A stretch of DNA of 64,000 nucleotides, taken from Lutjanus erythropterus (taxonomy: Eukaryota > Chordata > Actinopteri > Lutjaniformes > Lutjanidae). A program made the translations under genes and the position numbers. The notes below the pieces were generated by a model. It saw only the letters and a list, made by a program, of their open reading frames with translations, was not told the DNA's origin and did not search any database. Below are positions 1 to 11,345 of the stretch, one piece after another; position 1 is the first letter of the stretch; each line of letters begins with the position of its first letter. The DNA is taken from positions 24,675,922-24,739,921 of the forward strand of contig CM034599.1 in NCBI GenBank assembly GCA_020091685.1, written 5' to 3'.

Positions 1-553
1 TGAGATGAATATTCAATTAACTGTGCAGCCCTAATATACAGTATCTGTCTTCCCTCTTTTCTCTTCTCCCATTTTTCTTGGATTTTCCTCCCCTCTCATC
101 CTTACCCTCTCTGCTATGTTCATGAATTTATATCATTCAGTTTGTTTTTTCCCCTGAACATGAGGTCCTTCACTCCTTTCTCTTTACCTTACATTTCCTT
201 CTTATACGTTCCTTTTGATTTCTCCATTTTGTTTCCCACCGTAACCCTGCTCAATCCCTTAAACTCCTGTAAAAGAGCTAAGGACGTAAAGCTAAAGGAG
301 ATTGTGTCTTTGAGGTTGTACAGCAGCTGCTGAACTGAACTTAAGATCTGTGGACACTGAACTCTTTGACATAGCAGCTCCAAATTCACCTGCTTCGTTT
401 TTGTTAACTTTTACCACTCTTACATGGTGTCTGTAATATCAACAGCTGTTAATGTTTACTGGTGCTCATACAGTTTATTCTCCTCCACAGTCCCCTCTGT
501 TAGTTTTTATTCACCCTTCATTTTCTTTGTCCTTGACTTGACTTCTTCTAGTT

Positions 554-735
554 TTCTTTACTTCCTTCCTTCCTCCCCACCCTCCCCCTTCCCATCCTCC
601 CATCCTGTCCTGTTCCTTTACCCTCTCTGTCACTCTTTCTCCTGGCCTTCTCAAATCCTCTCCTCATCTTTCTGTCTTCCTCATGGCCTCCCTCACAGTC
701 TCCTTCTCCCCTCCTGTCCTTCTGTCCCCCTCCCG
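554..735 (+). repeat. pyrimidine-rich tract
   Basis: Almost only C and T on the plus strand (TTCCTTCCTTCCTCC, TCCTCCCATCCTGTCC). Produces spurious open frames on both strands. Similar tracts: 53690-53955 and 56460-56660. Confidence 0.7.
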
Positions 736-1244
736 CGTACTCCGGTGTACCCAGTGTCATTGTTCAGATAATTATTTATTAACGTGTTTATGCCGCCACC
801 GTCCCTGTCTGTTGCTGCCATCTGTGCCCAGTTAGGTGCCCGCCTCCCTGCACCGTTCTGCCCTGCCCGTGGGGGAGAGAGCCGTATGCGGGGGCACAGA
901 TCACAGACTCCCACACAAACACACGCACGCTCCCTTTTTTCTCTGTTCCTCTTTCTTCGACACACAAACCCACACTCAAACACCTTCTGCTGACAGGCCC
1001 CTCTCTCCCCTGTGCTGCCCCTGGGGCTAGGCGGGGTTAGCTTGGATGAGAGGCACGCAGCAGTAGCCACCACAGTCCCTTCTGTCCTGTCCTGTTCTGT
1101 TCTGTTTGCTTTGTTCTTGTCTGTCAGCACCACGTAAGGAGGAAGGGGGTGGGAGAAGGAGTGGTGTTACCTTGATAAAGTTATTTAGAGGACACCGAAT
1201 TTAAGACAACTAATTATGCATTGACTAAGAATGTTTCATCAAGG

Positions 1245-2144
1245 TTTAATGGGTAACTTGGGTATTTTTCAACCTGGACCCAATTTTCCCATGTTTTTGT
1301 GTCTTAAGTGACTAATGGGGAGAACAATTTTTGAAATGAGTTCAATATTGAGGGAGAGCGCTGCACCCATCAGAAGCGAAACTAAGCTACAACCTAATCC
1401 ATCTGGGAAACTGAGCACCGTCAAAGTAAATCCCCTAAAAGTGCTTGTTTTTGCCTCTGACACGCTCAGATTGTTATTACGTGTCCAGCAACACTGAGGA
1501 AAGGATCACTACACGGATAGAGATAAAAGAGAGAGAGAGATAAGATACGTTTTGTTTAACCAGAAATAGCAGTGTAATTGCTCTTGCCAAAACTAACCAG
1601 ACCTCCTTTCCAAAACTGCAATTAACATTGTGAACATCATTCAAACTTAATAGAAACTAAATAAAATTCGCCAAGAACATCTTTGCTCATCTTCCCGCTG
1701 TTCCAGTGATCACCAACTCTAGTTTGGTCAAAATGAACCAAGACACTGTTGGTGAGTTTTATTTTGTTTCTGTGTGAAGACAAAATTAACGGTGTTAAAA
1801 TGACAGTTTTGCAAAGAGAGTCTGGTTAGTTTGGCGAGAGCAATACAACGTCTATTTCTGGTTAAGCAAAAAGACCTGTAATGATCCCTTCCAAAATGTT
1901 GTTAGACTCTTAGAATAACAATCTGAGCCTGTCAGCGGCAAAGCAAGCACTTTTAGTAGACATACTCTGACAGCATGCAGTTCACCGGAGGGATTACGTT
2001 GCAGCTCAGCTTCACTTATGCCGGCAGCAGCACTCTCCTTCAATACTGGACCAATTTCAAAAACTGTTGTCCCCATTAGTCACTTAGACACAAAAACATG
2101 GGAAAATAGGCTCCAGATTGAAAAGTACTGAAGTTACCCTTTAA
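1245..2144. mobile_element. TTAA-ended fold-back element, family B
   Basis: Near-palindrome of about 900 bp. The left arm (about 1245-1690) and the reverse complement of the right arm (about 1735-2144) align over most of their length: both carry GGGTAACTT near the tip, then TTTTCCCATGTTTTTGTGTC, GTGACTAATGGGGA, AAAAGTGCTTG and GCTCAGATTGTTATT. The right tip is CCCTTTAA; the left tip has decayed to TTTAATGGG. No transposase coding sequence is present, so it is non-autonomous. TTAA ends fit piggyBac-type target preference (inference). A hairpin with arms of about 440 bp would form in a transcript. Arm divergence of roughly a fifth suggests an old insertion. Confidence 0.75.
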
Positions 2145-3263
2145 GGACCATTACGACAAGTTAAAGGCACTTTCTTGTTGGCGATTGCTTTTTGTGTATT
2201 TGAAAATAGACTTTTTACCCCCAGTGCTAAAAGATCAATTGAACTCATGATAAAAGCATAGCTGTTATTAGAAAAAAGGTGCTCTGGGAAGCTGTAAATA
2301 GCTTATTAATGCTTGGACTATCTGTAGGCAAGAGAGGAAATGTTGCCTTCGCCTAAACAAATCCAGATTTGGGATATTTTCATTGAATACAACATATTGC
2401 AGTGATGTATAACATGCTAATGCAACCTGAGCCCAATCCTGAAGGATTTAAGCATCTGACTGAGTGCCATGCTCACCATGTTGTGAGAAGACACAGGGAG
2501 GAGGAGGAGAAGTGGGGAGGACAAAGAGAGAGCAAAGACAAGAGAGAGAGATAAAGGCGGAAACACGGAGAGTGAAGGCGACAGAAAGATGGGGGGGCAG
2601 AGAAAGCCTGTGGGACTGCGGGGGGATTGTGATCATGCATCCTGGATCTCAATAAGTAAACAGAACAAATATTCTCCATCTCTTCTCCTCCTTCTCTGCT
2701 CTTCTCACAAGCCATTCCAAGTCCCCTGCCGTCCATTCCCTCATCATGATCTCTATCTGTTGGCTTCTTCACTTCTTGGCAGTCCGTCGCTCTCTCATCT
2801 CCTCTGTTCCCCACGGCAGCATTCTTTCATCCCCTCTTTTTTTGCTCCATTTCTCGCTGCATTTCTCCAGCTCTCACTCACACTTCTCTCAGCATCAAGT
2901 TTTGTTTTTTTTTGTCTCCCTACATTCTTACATCTATCAACCTAATCTGCCATACGACTGTCTGTAGGTATGCATGAGTCCAACTTTCTCTCTCTGGGTA
3001 AAAGACTAGGACGGAGGCTGCCAGAGGAGGTGGTCTTGGTGGCCTCTATCAACAAGCGGAGAGGAGCGGGGAGTGTGAGTACTTCCTCGGGGAGAGTGCC
3101 TCATTAGTGTGAATGGTACACAGGAGAGCATGTAGAGACTGTGTGTATATGTGTCTGTTTGAGTGCCTCTGTCTATAATTAGGAGTCACAGCGAGTAGCG
3201 CTGTGGATCAGAGTTAGATAAGTGCTCTGGCAGCTAGCCAGCATTGGAGCTGGCCTCATGTGT

Positions 3264-3310
3264 GCACACAAACATACACACACCCACACACACACACACA
3301 CACACACACA
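3264..3310 (+). repeat. (CA)n microsatellite
   Basis: Imperfect then perfect CA repeat; the perfect part is about 3285-3310. Confidence 0.9.
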
Positions 3311-4390
3311 GCTCCCACCTCTGAGCTTCTTGTATGGCAGTGCAGTGTGGTTGTTGGGAATGGTTTGGCTTCCGCCTCCTCTGAAAAGTACCACCTGCAG
3401 ATGGCCGGGGCCAGTTGGATGTATCCAGTATTACCTTGACAATATCTATCCCTCGCCGGAAGCCACATCCAGAAACGCACACACCCCCACACCTGTACTT
3501 TCTCATCTGCCCGTCTAAGGCAGGCAACAAGGGAACCACAATGGCTACCCGAAATAGAGGATCAAAGACGTGGTGCAGCAACACATGCATCCACACACAC
3601 TGAAACACTCAAAACAGGGAGTCGTTCCTGCCCTCATTCAGCCCCAGAAGGGACAACTCAGTCACACACACAGACAAACACACACGCACAACACTTCCTC
3701 CAGCATGCAACCTCCACCTGGGTAAAGGAATCTTTCATCTCGGCGTGACTGCCACTGGGCAGGCTTGCATACCCACGCACACAGACACACGTAAACACAT
3801 ACACACACGCTCATCCACTCTCTCCACCTGCTACCCCTTCCCACTATGCCAATACAAGTGGACTACCCCCACCGCTCCACAATCACACACAAACACTGAC
3901 TGAGCTGGCAACAAGAAAATGCAGATGTGTGTTTACAAGGTAATTAATCACAAAGAGCCAAAGTGTTTACAATTCAAATGAATTCATAACAGTTCAGAAA
4001 GCTCCAGTCCTCTTCTGTCAGGCCTTTATGGGGCACTGCAAAACACTTCACCCTAATGTAACACTTTATGACTTTAGTCAGAGTTTTAAGGCTGGAGAAT
4101 AGATGTAGTGTCGGTGCAGCTTTATGATGTCCAGACTTTAGGTTTAACTCTCAGTGCCACATTGTTACTTGTCTGGAGGATGAAAATTTGCTGGAGGGTT
4201 TGACAAGCAGGAACCAAGTGTGAATCCACTGTGATCTCATCCACTGATTTGTGGACTACCATCTGGGGTTGTCATCTTGTTTTTTTAAACCAGAACATGC
4301 ACAGTATTGATAGGAGTATGGAGCTGGTTAGTTACGTCATGTGATTTGGGCAGTGTTCAGTTTTGGATCTGTTCTGTTTCTGCCGAAAAA

Positions 4391-4755
4391 ATGTCGGCCT
4401 GCCAGAGTTTCTCATATTAAAGCCAAGCTGTACACTAAAATATGTTTCTGAAAACATTTGAGATTTAGAAATAAGTAATGAAGTATGGGAATATTGATCC
4501 ATATTTGGTCAACACTGCCAAGTTTGAGTATGAGTTTTGTGAGGTTTCGTTGGAAACTGGACACAAAATGTCGGCCACCTGGTCGCAATCGTTCTTGTAT
4601 TAAATCTAAACAGTGCACTAACATACATTTCAGAAAACATTTGATTCCAGAAATATGGTAATGTAAAAACATAATCTAAATTCATAATTAATCAGTACTG
4701 CCTAGTTTGATAAGTTCAACCTGAGTTTTGTGAGCCCTGTGCATTGCATTGGACA
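4391..4755 (+). repeat. two-unit direct repeat, about 177 bp per unit
   Basis: Unit 1 starts at 4391 and unit 2 at 4568, both with ATGTCGGCC. They share the order TATTAAA, CTAA.ATA..TTTC, GAAAACATTTGA, AGAAATA, ATCAGTACTGCC/GTCAACACTGCC, and GAGTTTTGTGAG. The units are clearly diverged. This reads like two monomers of an interspersed teleost tandem repeat. Confidence 0.65.
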
Positions 4756-5491
4756 GACTCACTGTCACTCGCAAGGTACCCTCCCTCAGAAACCATTAAT
4801 TGAGACTATAAACCCATTAGGAAACTGTTTACTGAGGTAATTAATAAAGTGAGTAGGGATATTTTGCCATAAGACAAGAATACTTCTATTTTAAACCAGT
4901 GGATTCGTCCCCTGCTGGCCATTAGAAAGAATGCAGGTTTGAGGCACTTCCACATTGGCTCCACTTTTCAGACTGGGGAGATCTGTCCAATACTTATTAT
5001 ACGGTCAACGCCTGGAACCACCACAGAAAATTGTTACTGCCTGAGAGGCAAACACGGCCCCAAACTCTTTAACCTTCATGACTGCTTGATGGAGCTTTAA
5101 TTCACAAAATGGCCACCAAGACACACATAAAAAGAGGTGCAGTTACCCATTGCTACGGAAAAAAAAAAATTACTTTGTTCTAGAGAGAAGTCAGGTTTTT
5201 TGTGGGTTTTTTTAAACTGACAGTACATACAGTATGTGTCTTTTTTGGTACAAGAATCTCGTGGACATTCTAAGAGCTGCCTCATGAGCCCTTTCTGGCT
5301 TCTGTACTCAGCCATGATGGTTGCCACTTGGTTTCACCTTCCTGAATAAATGAGGTTTAGTTCATTTATGTTTGCCCTGCAACAGGTCCAGAAGTGACTA
5401 ATAATTCAAAAGCACAGCATTACCGTCAGTCCTTGAGGAGTTTAATGAGCAAAAAGAATCACCAACACATACACAATCATCCTCTCGCTCT

Positions 5492-5499
5492 CACGCACG

Positions 5500-5542
<43 letters not shown>
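5492..5542 (+). repeat. (CA)n microsatellite with CACG lead-in
   Basis: CACGCACGCACG units lead into a perfect CA run; a second short CA run is at 5600-5613. Confidence 0.92.
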
Positions 5543-7101
5543 GGGTGATGAGGGATTTCTTGCAGCAAATCTGGATGTTTGTGTAAAAATAACTCACCTA
5601 CACACACACACACAAACATACACTCATACACAGCCATGGAGGTGCGTAGGTGCCCTTGCGCAAATGGAGAAAACAAATGAAGCTCTAATGGCTCTTATTG
5701 TGTCTTTACGCGTTAACCTTCAAACACCGGGGTTACTTTCCTGAGAAGTACATGTGCACGCACACACTAAAACCTGGGCAAACTAAAAAAACAGGCCCTT
5801 TGTTATTTATGGTTAACATCAGATGTGTCCCTATTGAGTGCGAATATGCAGAGTCTGGTCTTTGTGTGGACAGATAAATGCTTGTGTCTATGAATGTGTG
5901 TGTGTTACATAATCTGAGTGTGATTGAGTGGAGGGTGGTCAAAGGTTGTATGGAGGTCACGGGTCACACAGGTCAATAAACGGTTCTATAGTGCTGTGAC
6001 GGGTGGGGTTAAAGCTCATAGTGCAATGACAGACGGGGTTAAAGTTCACACAAGAACAGGAAGAGGAAGGCTGGGACACTGCATTCACATGTCAGTGCGC
6101 TTTATCCTAAAGCATGCAAGCTCGACTTCAGTACAATCCAGTACAGTGCAGGTATGTAGGTAGGCAGGAAGCAGGGAATAGACATGAGAAAAAAGTACAC
6201 TTTGTTTAGTTTTCCTCCCTGGAGGCGTTTTCACTTCGGGAGATTCCTGAACTCCACTGCAACATAATATTTTCTGTGCAGTGATTCACACTACAGTATT
6301 TAAAATGCAAATTTTTCATGCAGTCTGCAGCCGCATATCACAAGCCCTTATTTTCACTGTAAAATTGCACCAGTCTCATGTCCTACGTTGGGAGAGAGCT
6401 GATGAATTTCCATTAGTGAAAACTTTTCCACAAAAGGAGAAAATAAAAAGTGCACCTTTAAAACCAGGGTACAGCTGCATACTGCAATTTGCAAATCCCT
6501 GATTGGCTGTTTAGTTGTTAGGACACTATGTTTCAGTCCCATGAATACAGGATGTGTGAATACAGTTAGCATATTGGAGCAAAATACACATTTCGGTCTT
6601 TTAAAATGAGCTAGAATCTTTGTTGTATGCTTGATTTGGCATTTGAAGCACTTGAATGCTGAGCTTCAAGAATATGCAGACCGGAGTGCACTACACCTTG
6701 TTCAATATCTGAAACCATGTCATTTGTCAAGATCATCGGCTTATAACAGAAATGGTCTGCACCATCGAATTGCAATAAAAGAGAAATTATCTGTACCACT
6801 GACTTATGCTTGAACAGACATTTTTTCCCCCTATGACTTAAACCACAGGAGATATTACATTGGCTTTTACATCGACTTCCAACAGACAAAGCTGATCTGT
6901 TACATCGACTTAAACCAGCAAAGAGATTTCTCAGTGCCAAGATCCTTTGGGGTCACCATCACTTCGGGTAGGGTTATTTAAGAAGGGTACAATAGGCAGC
7001 ATTCTTGTCTACATTACAGGACAAGGCAGTGCAAGTGGCATTCCTCACTCAGGACGTCTCCATACAAGGATAGATTAATAGGCTACGTAAACTGGCTCAT
7101 C

Positions 7102-7847
7102 GTAAAGGGATATTTTGGATTATTTGAGGTGGGGTTGTACGAGGTACTTATCGATAGTCAATGTCTTACCTTCAGTAGATGCTGGTCTGGACACTCCCAG
7201 TTTGGCACACAGCAGGAGTCCCAGTGTAGAAAGCTAAGTTACGTACTGCTGTGGACAGGGTCAGCAGTGAAACATCTAAAAAAAATCTATATCAGTTAAA
7301 GTGTATGCCATATTTAGAATATTTTTACCACTTTAACTTGCCTTCAGAGAGCCTTTTGATGTGTTTGTTTGTTTGCATTATTGAGTGACTTAAGTGTTTT
7401 AAGGGGTTATTTCAGACTTACAGAAGTCACACAATAAGACAAAGAAATGAGGAGGCAGCGGTAGACCACCAACTCCTCTGCAAGGTAAAATTACTAAATG
7501 AATGAAGTCTGGACTTTGGAAAGAGCGATATTGGGCGTGTAAAATCGTGTTTTCTCGTGGCTAGGTAAAGCTGTGAAAATATTCTAAATATAGGGCAGAC
7601 TTAAACTGATATTGATTTTTTCAAGGTTGGCCTTTCCTGAAGTGGCTAAAATTCTTTTTGCTGATGACTCTGTCTACAGCAGTACAATGCTTAGCTTCTT
7701 ACTCCAATACGCCTGTCTGCTTCCCCAAACCAGGGACGTGTCGACCACCATCTACTGCAGGTAATATTATTATTACTGTTATTATTATATACTATGGATA
7801 AGCACCTCATACAACCCAGCTTCAAATAACCTGAACTATCCCTTTAA
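7102..7847. mobile_element. TTAA fold-back element, family A, copy 1
   Basis: Left end reads TAAAGGGATATTTTGGATT followed by GTGGGGTTGTACGAGG and a CAGTAGATG block; right end is the inverted form, CTACTGCAGGTAATA to CTGAACTATCCCTTTAA. Internal blocks are also mirrored (CTGTGGACAGGGTCAGCAG against the later CTGTCTACAGCAG). About 746 bp, no coding sequence. Confidence 0.8.
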
Positions 7848-8297
7848 ACATCCACTATCATTTCACTTCACATAACCAGTAATGGATTCTGTGCCATTAT
7901 CTAGTTTAACGTACACCAATCAGGCTTGTTAAGGGCATGATAAAGCTAGTTTTTTGTTTGTAGAACCTTAAACACGTTTGTCAATACATTTTACATAATC
8001 AGATTTTATAGTATATCCCACTTGAACAAGTAATTCATTAATTTTGACCTCAAGTGTGTAAAATCAAATAATCACCACACTGAGCATCTCCAAAACAAGT
8101 GGAATATGCACTGTATTAGCTGATTTGTGAAGTAAAACTACTGCAGATCATAACGTAATCAGTCGGTGGAGCCGTGTAGATTAATCAAGCCTTAGTACAA
8201 AGACCCCCTGTTCTTCCATCTAGTATGGTACATTAAGGTAGACCACTACAAGATACAGTCACATCCAGTCAGGTGATATCAGAACAGAGACACTCAC

Positions 8298-8346
8298 TCA
8301 ATTGTCTCCTTGACGACAAAGTGGCGCTCCCATGCGCCTTGATGCC
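8298..8346 (-). CDS. ccser1: possible ccser1 exon E
   Basis: A 49-nt candidate exon on the minus strand with a good acceptor (GTCTTCTGTTTCCAG) and a very good donor (GA|GTGAGT). It is GC-rich against an AT-rich background. In phase 0, as required after exon D, it reads GIKAHGSATLSSRRQL plus one base. The human protein has a residue G followed by a hydrophobic residue at the equivalent junction and a basic, serine-containing stretch after it, but residue identity is too low to prove orthology. It could also be a conserved non-coding block or a chance pair of splice-like sites. The end phase (1) gives a prediction for the following exon, which I could not find. Confidence 0.4.
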
Positions 8347-8661
8347 CTGGAAACAGAAGACATGTTGACACAAAGAGCAACCAATAAAAAAAAAAAAAGA
8401 GAGAGAGAGAGGGGACGGAGACAAAGAGGAGTTGTTGTTAGATCAGAAGAGAAAGCAATACTTTACTTTGGTATAGTTTACAGTAATGATTAATCAACCC
8501 CAAACGCTGCCTGCAACCTAAACTGGATTTATCAGTGGCAGACTGTCATTTCTCATCACACGAAAATACCTGCAAACAGGTCTGCTCACACTCAACAAAT
8601 ATATACTGTAAGTGATGCAAAGCAGCTTACAAAGTCACTGCACTACGCCCACATGCTTAGC

Positions 8662-8684
8662 TCATTCATTCATTCATTCATTTA
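8662..8684 (+). repeat. (ATTC)n microsatellite
   Basis: Five to six tandem CATT units. Confidence 0.85.
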
Positions 8685-9654
8685 TATGTGGCTACAGTAC
8701 ATGTCTGCTTGTGCTAATAAAAGACCTGGCAATGTGCACTGGCTATTCACCCAATGAGAATTCACTTGCTTCCTGTCTGTAATAGTGAAGAACTGTGTTA
8801 AGGTACTTTGCGTCAATGACACCCGTTTTGATGAACAGCAGAAAAAATAGAGCTAGTGGGTGACACCGCAGCAAAGTACAGGGTTTATAAATACTGGTGG
8901 TTTGTTCTTGGTGCTCCCACACAGGGTTGTTCTTCACGTACCCACACAGTGATTTGCTTGCCAAAAACTACAAATGTTATACCGATTCCACAACAATGAG
9001 CTTAGAAGCCATGTGACAAGGACAGTGTATTTAAGCAACTGTGCAAACATGTATGCACAATGCCCAAATAACAGTATTTCCATGGTATTTTCCTCCACTG
9101 GTGATGCTCTATTCCTGTTACAAATTAATTTTGAATTCAAAAACTAAAACAAAATGCATAAAGAATTATAATTAGTAAACACTACATCCTCTTTAAGATA
9201 CCAGAGAAATAAACTTGCATTTAAATGATAATTTGTTATCCTGCTACTGTAATGGTCATTTATTTTGAGGAGTCCAATATGGTCTCTGTGTTTTGCTGAC
9301 TGCATATTAATGGGCCAGCACCATTAGGTGTCCTTAGGCGTCTAACTCAGGAGGTGAAGTGGACATATAAGTACATTATAAGATTAATCTCTCTACCTTA
9401 ATGTGTGGTTGCTTTGTTATGATAATACTTTTATTACATAACCTTTTATTAAAAATACTTTCTTCTGCCACACAGGCCTTACTGCAGCCAGCAATCTGAT
9501 GTCTTGTTACACAGTAGTTGAATTATTTTTGGTAGTTTAATCTTACAGCATTTTAAAATATTATCAAGATAAATGATATAGTATAAAGTAATATAAGTAC
9601 AATAAACTTGTTGTGGGTGTATCATAGCAAGAAGAGTGTTACTGAAACTTTGGT

Positions 9655-9787
9655 GAAAGGACTATTTCAACATTTTAGAGAATATGTGCATTTCCTAAGA
9701 CAAGAAAATTGATACCATTTGCTAACCCTGTAGCTAGAGTCAGCAGCCATTTATCTCAGCTTAGTAGACTGGAAACAGGGGAAACCA
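9655..9787 (+). repeat. dispersed teleost repeat fragment
   Basis: Segment running from GGTGAAAGGACTATTTCAAC through GAAAATTGATACC and CAGCAGCCA to GACTGGAAACAGGGG. The order of these blocks matches a very common teleost interspersed repeat I recognise by sequence (AGATTGATACC, CAGCCAGCAGCC, AGACTGGAAACAGGGGGAAAC). Short and diverged; class unknown to me. Confidence 0.6.
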
Positions 9788-10756
9788 GAAATTGATACCT
9801 GTGAAATATGAGTAATCAGGAAGGATAGTGATAAATCTTCATGTGGAAATGTTATCATGTCTTATATTTGCTTTGTTTAAGCCCCCCTTACAATATAGCA
9901 AGTAGAAGTGTAAATTTTCATGATAGATAATTCTCATAAATGTTCATAATAGATAATAGATGGTGGTGATGATCAATCTAATGGAAACTGATTTGAACCC
10001 TGATGTTCTTTTTTTAGGCTTATTTTGTGTTTTTTACTGGCCTGCTTGAGTGTCCCTTATCTTAAACACTTGAATTTGTTGAACGTGCCAGATAGTATGT
10101 GCAGGTAAGTATAGACCTAGTAATAATATACATAATATTTTCAACTAATAAAATGTACAATTAAAAAGAATACCTTATGACCACAGATAACTTAACATTA
10201 GGTAACATTTCTTTTTCATGCACAGACGCACACATAGCTCTAATTCTAGCTGGCAGATGGAAAGAGGTCTTGAACAGTAAAAGCTGATGGTCACATAAAA
10301 CTACAATAAAATACCTTATTCCCCTGAACACAGCCTTTACATTATACTCTCATCATCTACCTATCTATCTATCAATCTGTCTTACTATCTACCTCATTCC
10401 ATGTCCCTTTGTGTGTGCATTTGCTGTAGTTGTAGTGTGTGTGTGACCAAAGAGTAAACTTGTGTTTGTTCTGCTTCATCTCAATCACTTAACCTTAAAA
10501 GACCTAGCCTCTCAAATAATTACAGTTATTAAGGGAACTTGCTCCAATAAAATAATCATCCTTTTATAATAACAATGAGTATTATAACTGCGATTGACCT
10601 TGCTCATTTGGCCGTCATTTTATTTACTGTTCCATAAGTAAACTATATAGAATAATTATCCATAATTCCCCCTTCAAATCATAGTACTTGGGTTAAATCC
10701 AAAGTCCTACATTACTATGATCAAAGTATACAACACCACACACAGTACTTAGTAAA

Positions 10757-11345
10757 ACATGGTGAGAGGAGAGGAGAGGAGACGAGAGGAGACGAGAGGA
10801 GATGAGAGGGTTAAGAGTTGGAGAGAAACTGTAATAGAGGATGAGGAGTGACGGGGAGGGGCAGGGCAGGGTGAAAGAGTAACGGTAATAAAGGAGATGA
10901 AGGAGAAGAGGGAGGGAGAGAATGTGAATGGAGAGGCATACAGGTGAAAGGCCGACCATAAAGAAGAGAAGGTAGGAAGGCAGAGCGAAATGATGTAAAG
11001 GAATGGAGAGGAAACATGAGAAAGAGACAGATGATGGAAGGAAAGAGGAGAAAGATAGGAGGGGACAGAAAAAGTAAATGTTTTTGATGAAGGACGTGCA
11101 GTTTAAAAGCAAGAGGGATGGCAGGGAAAGGGATGTGAAGATAGAGGTCAGAGGGAAAAGGGTGGGAAGGGACAGAGAAATGAGTAGCAATATGACGACA
11201 GAGAGATCAGAGAAAGGTAAATGGATGAATCTGTGCAGGGAAAAATCAAGGGCATTTTTTATGGTGGGGCACAAAAGAAGAAGAAAAGAGGGATTAAGGA
11301 AATCATAAAATTTAGAGAAGAAAGATGGAAGGACAGGAAGACTGA
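10757..11345 (+). repeat. purine-rich tract with GAGAGGAGAC units
   Basis: About 590 bp in which the plus strand is overwhelmingly G and A. The left end (10762-10808) is a tandem array of a 10-base GAGAGGAGAC/GAGAGGAGAT unit. The opposite strand therefore shows a spurious 219-codon open frame of leucine, serine, proline and phenylalanine. Such tracts can adopt triplex (H-DNA) structure. Confidence 0.7.

Larger units (their letters stand above)
1..8297. other. left flank: probable ccser1 intron or 3' region, no supported exon
   Basis: Contains the 900-bp fold-back (1245-2144), a two-unit repeat (4391-4755), a TTAA fold-back (7102-7847), a pyrimidine tract (554-735), several CA arrays (3.26-3.88 and 5.46-5.64 kb) and a weak plus-strand open segment at 2970-3073. 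If exon E is real this is intron; the terminal ccser1 exon was not recognised here. Confidence 0.5.

Noticed and set aside
693-1133. 146-codon minus-strand open frame
   Set aside because: Composition follows a pyrimidine tract and CA repeats on the other strand; no recognisable motif.
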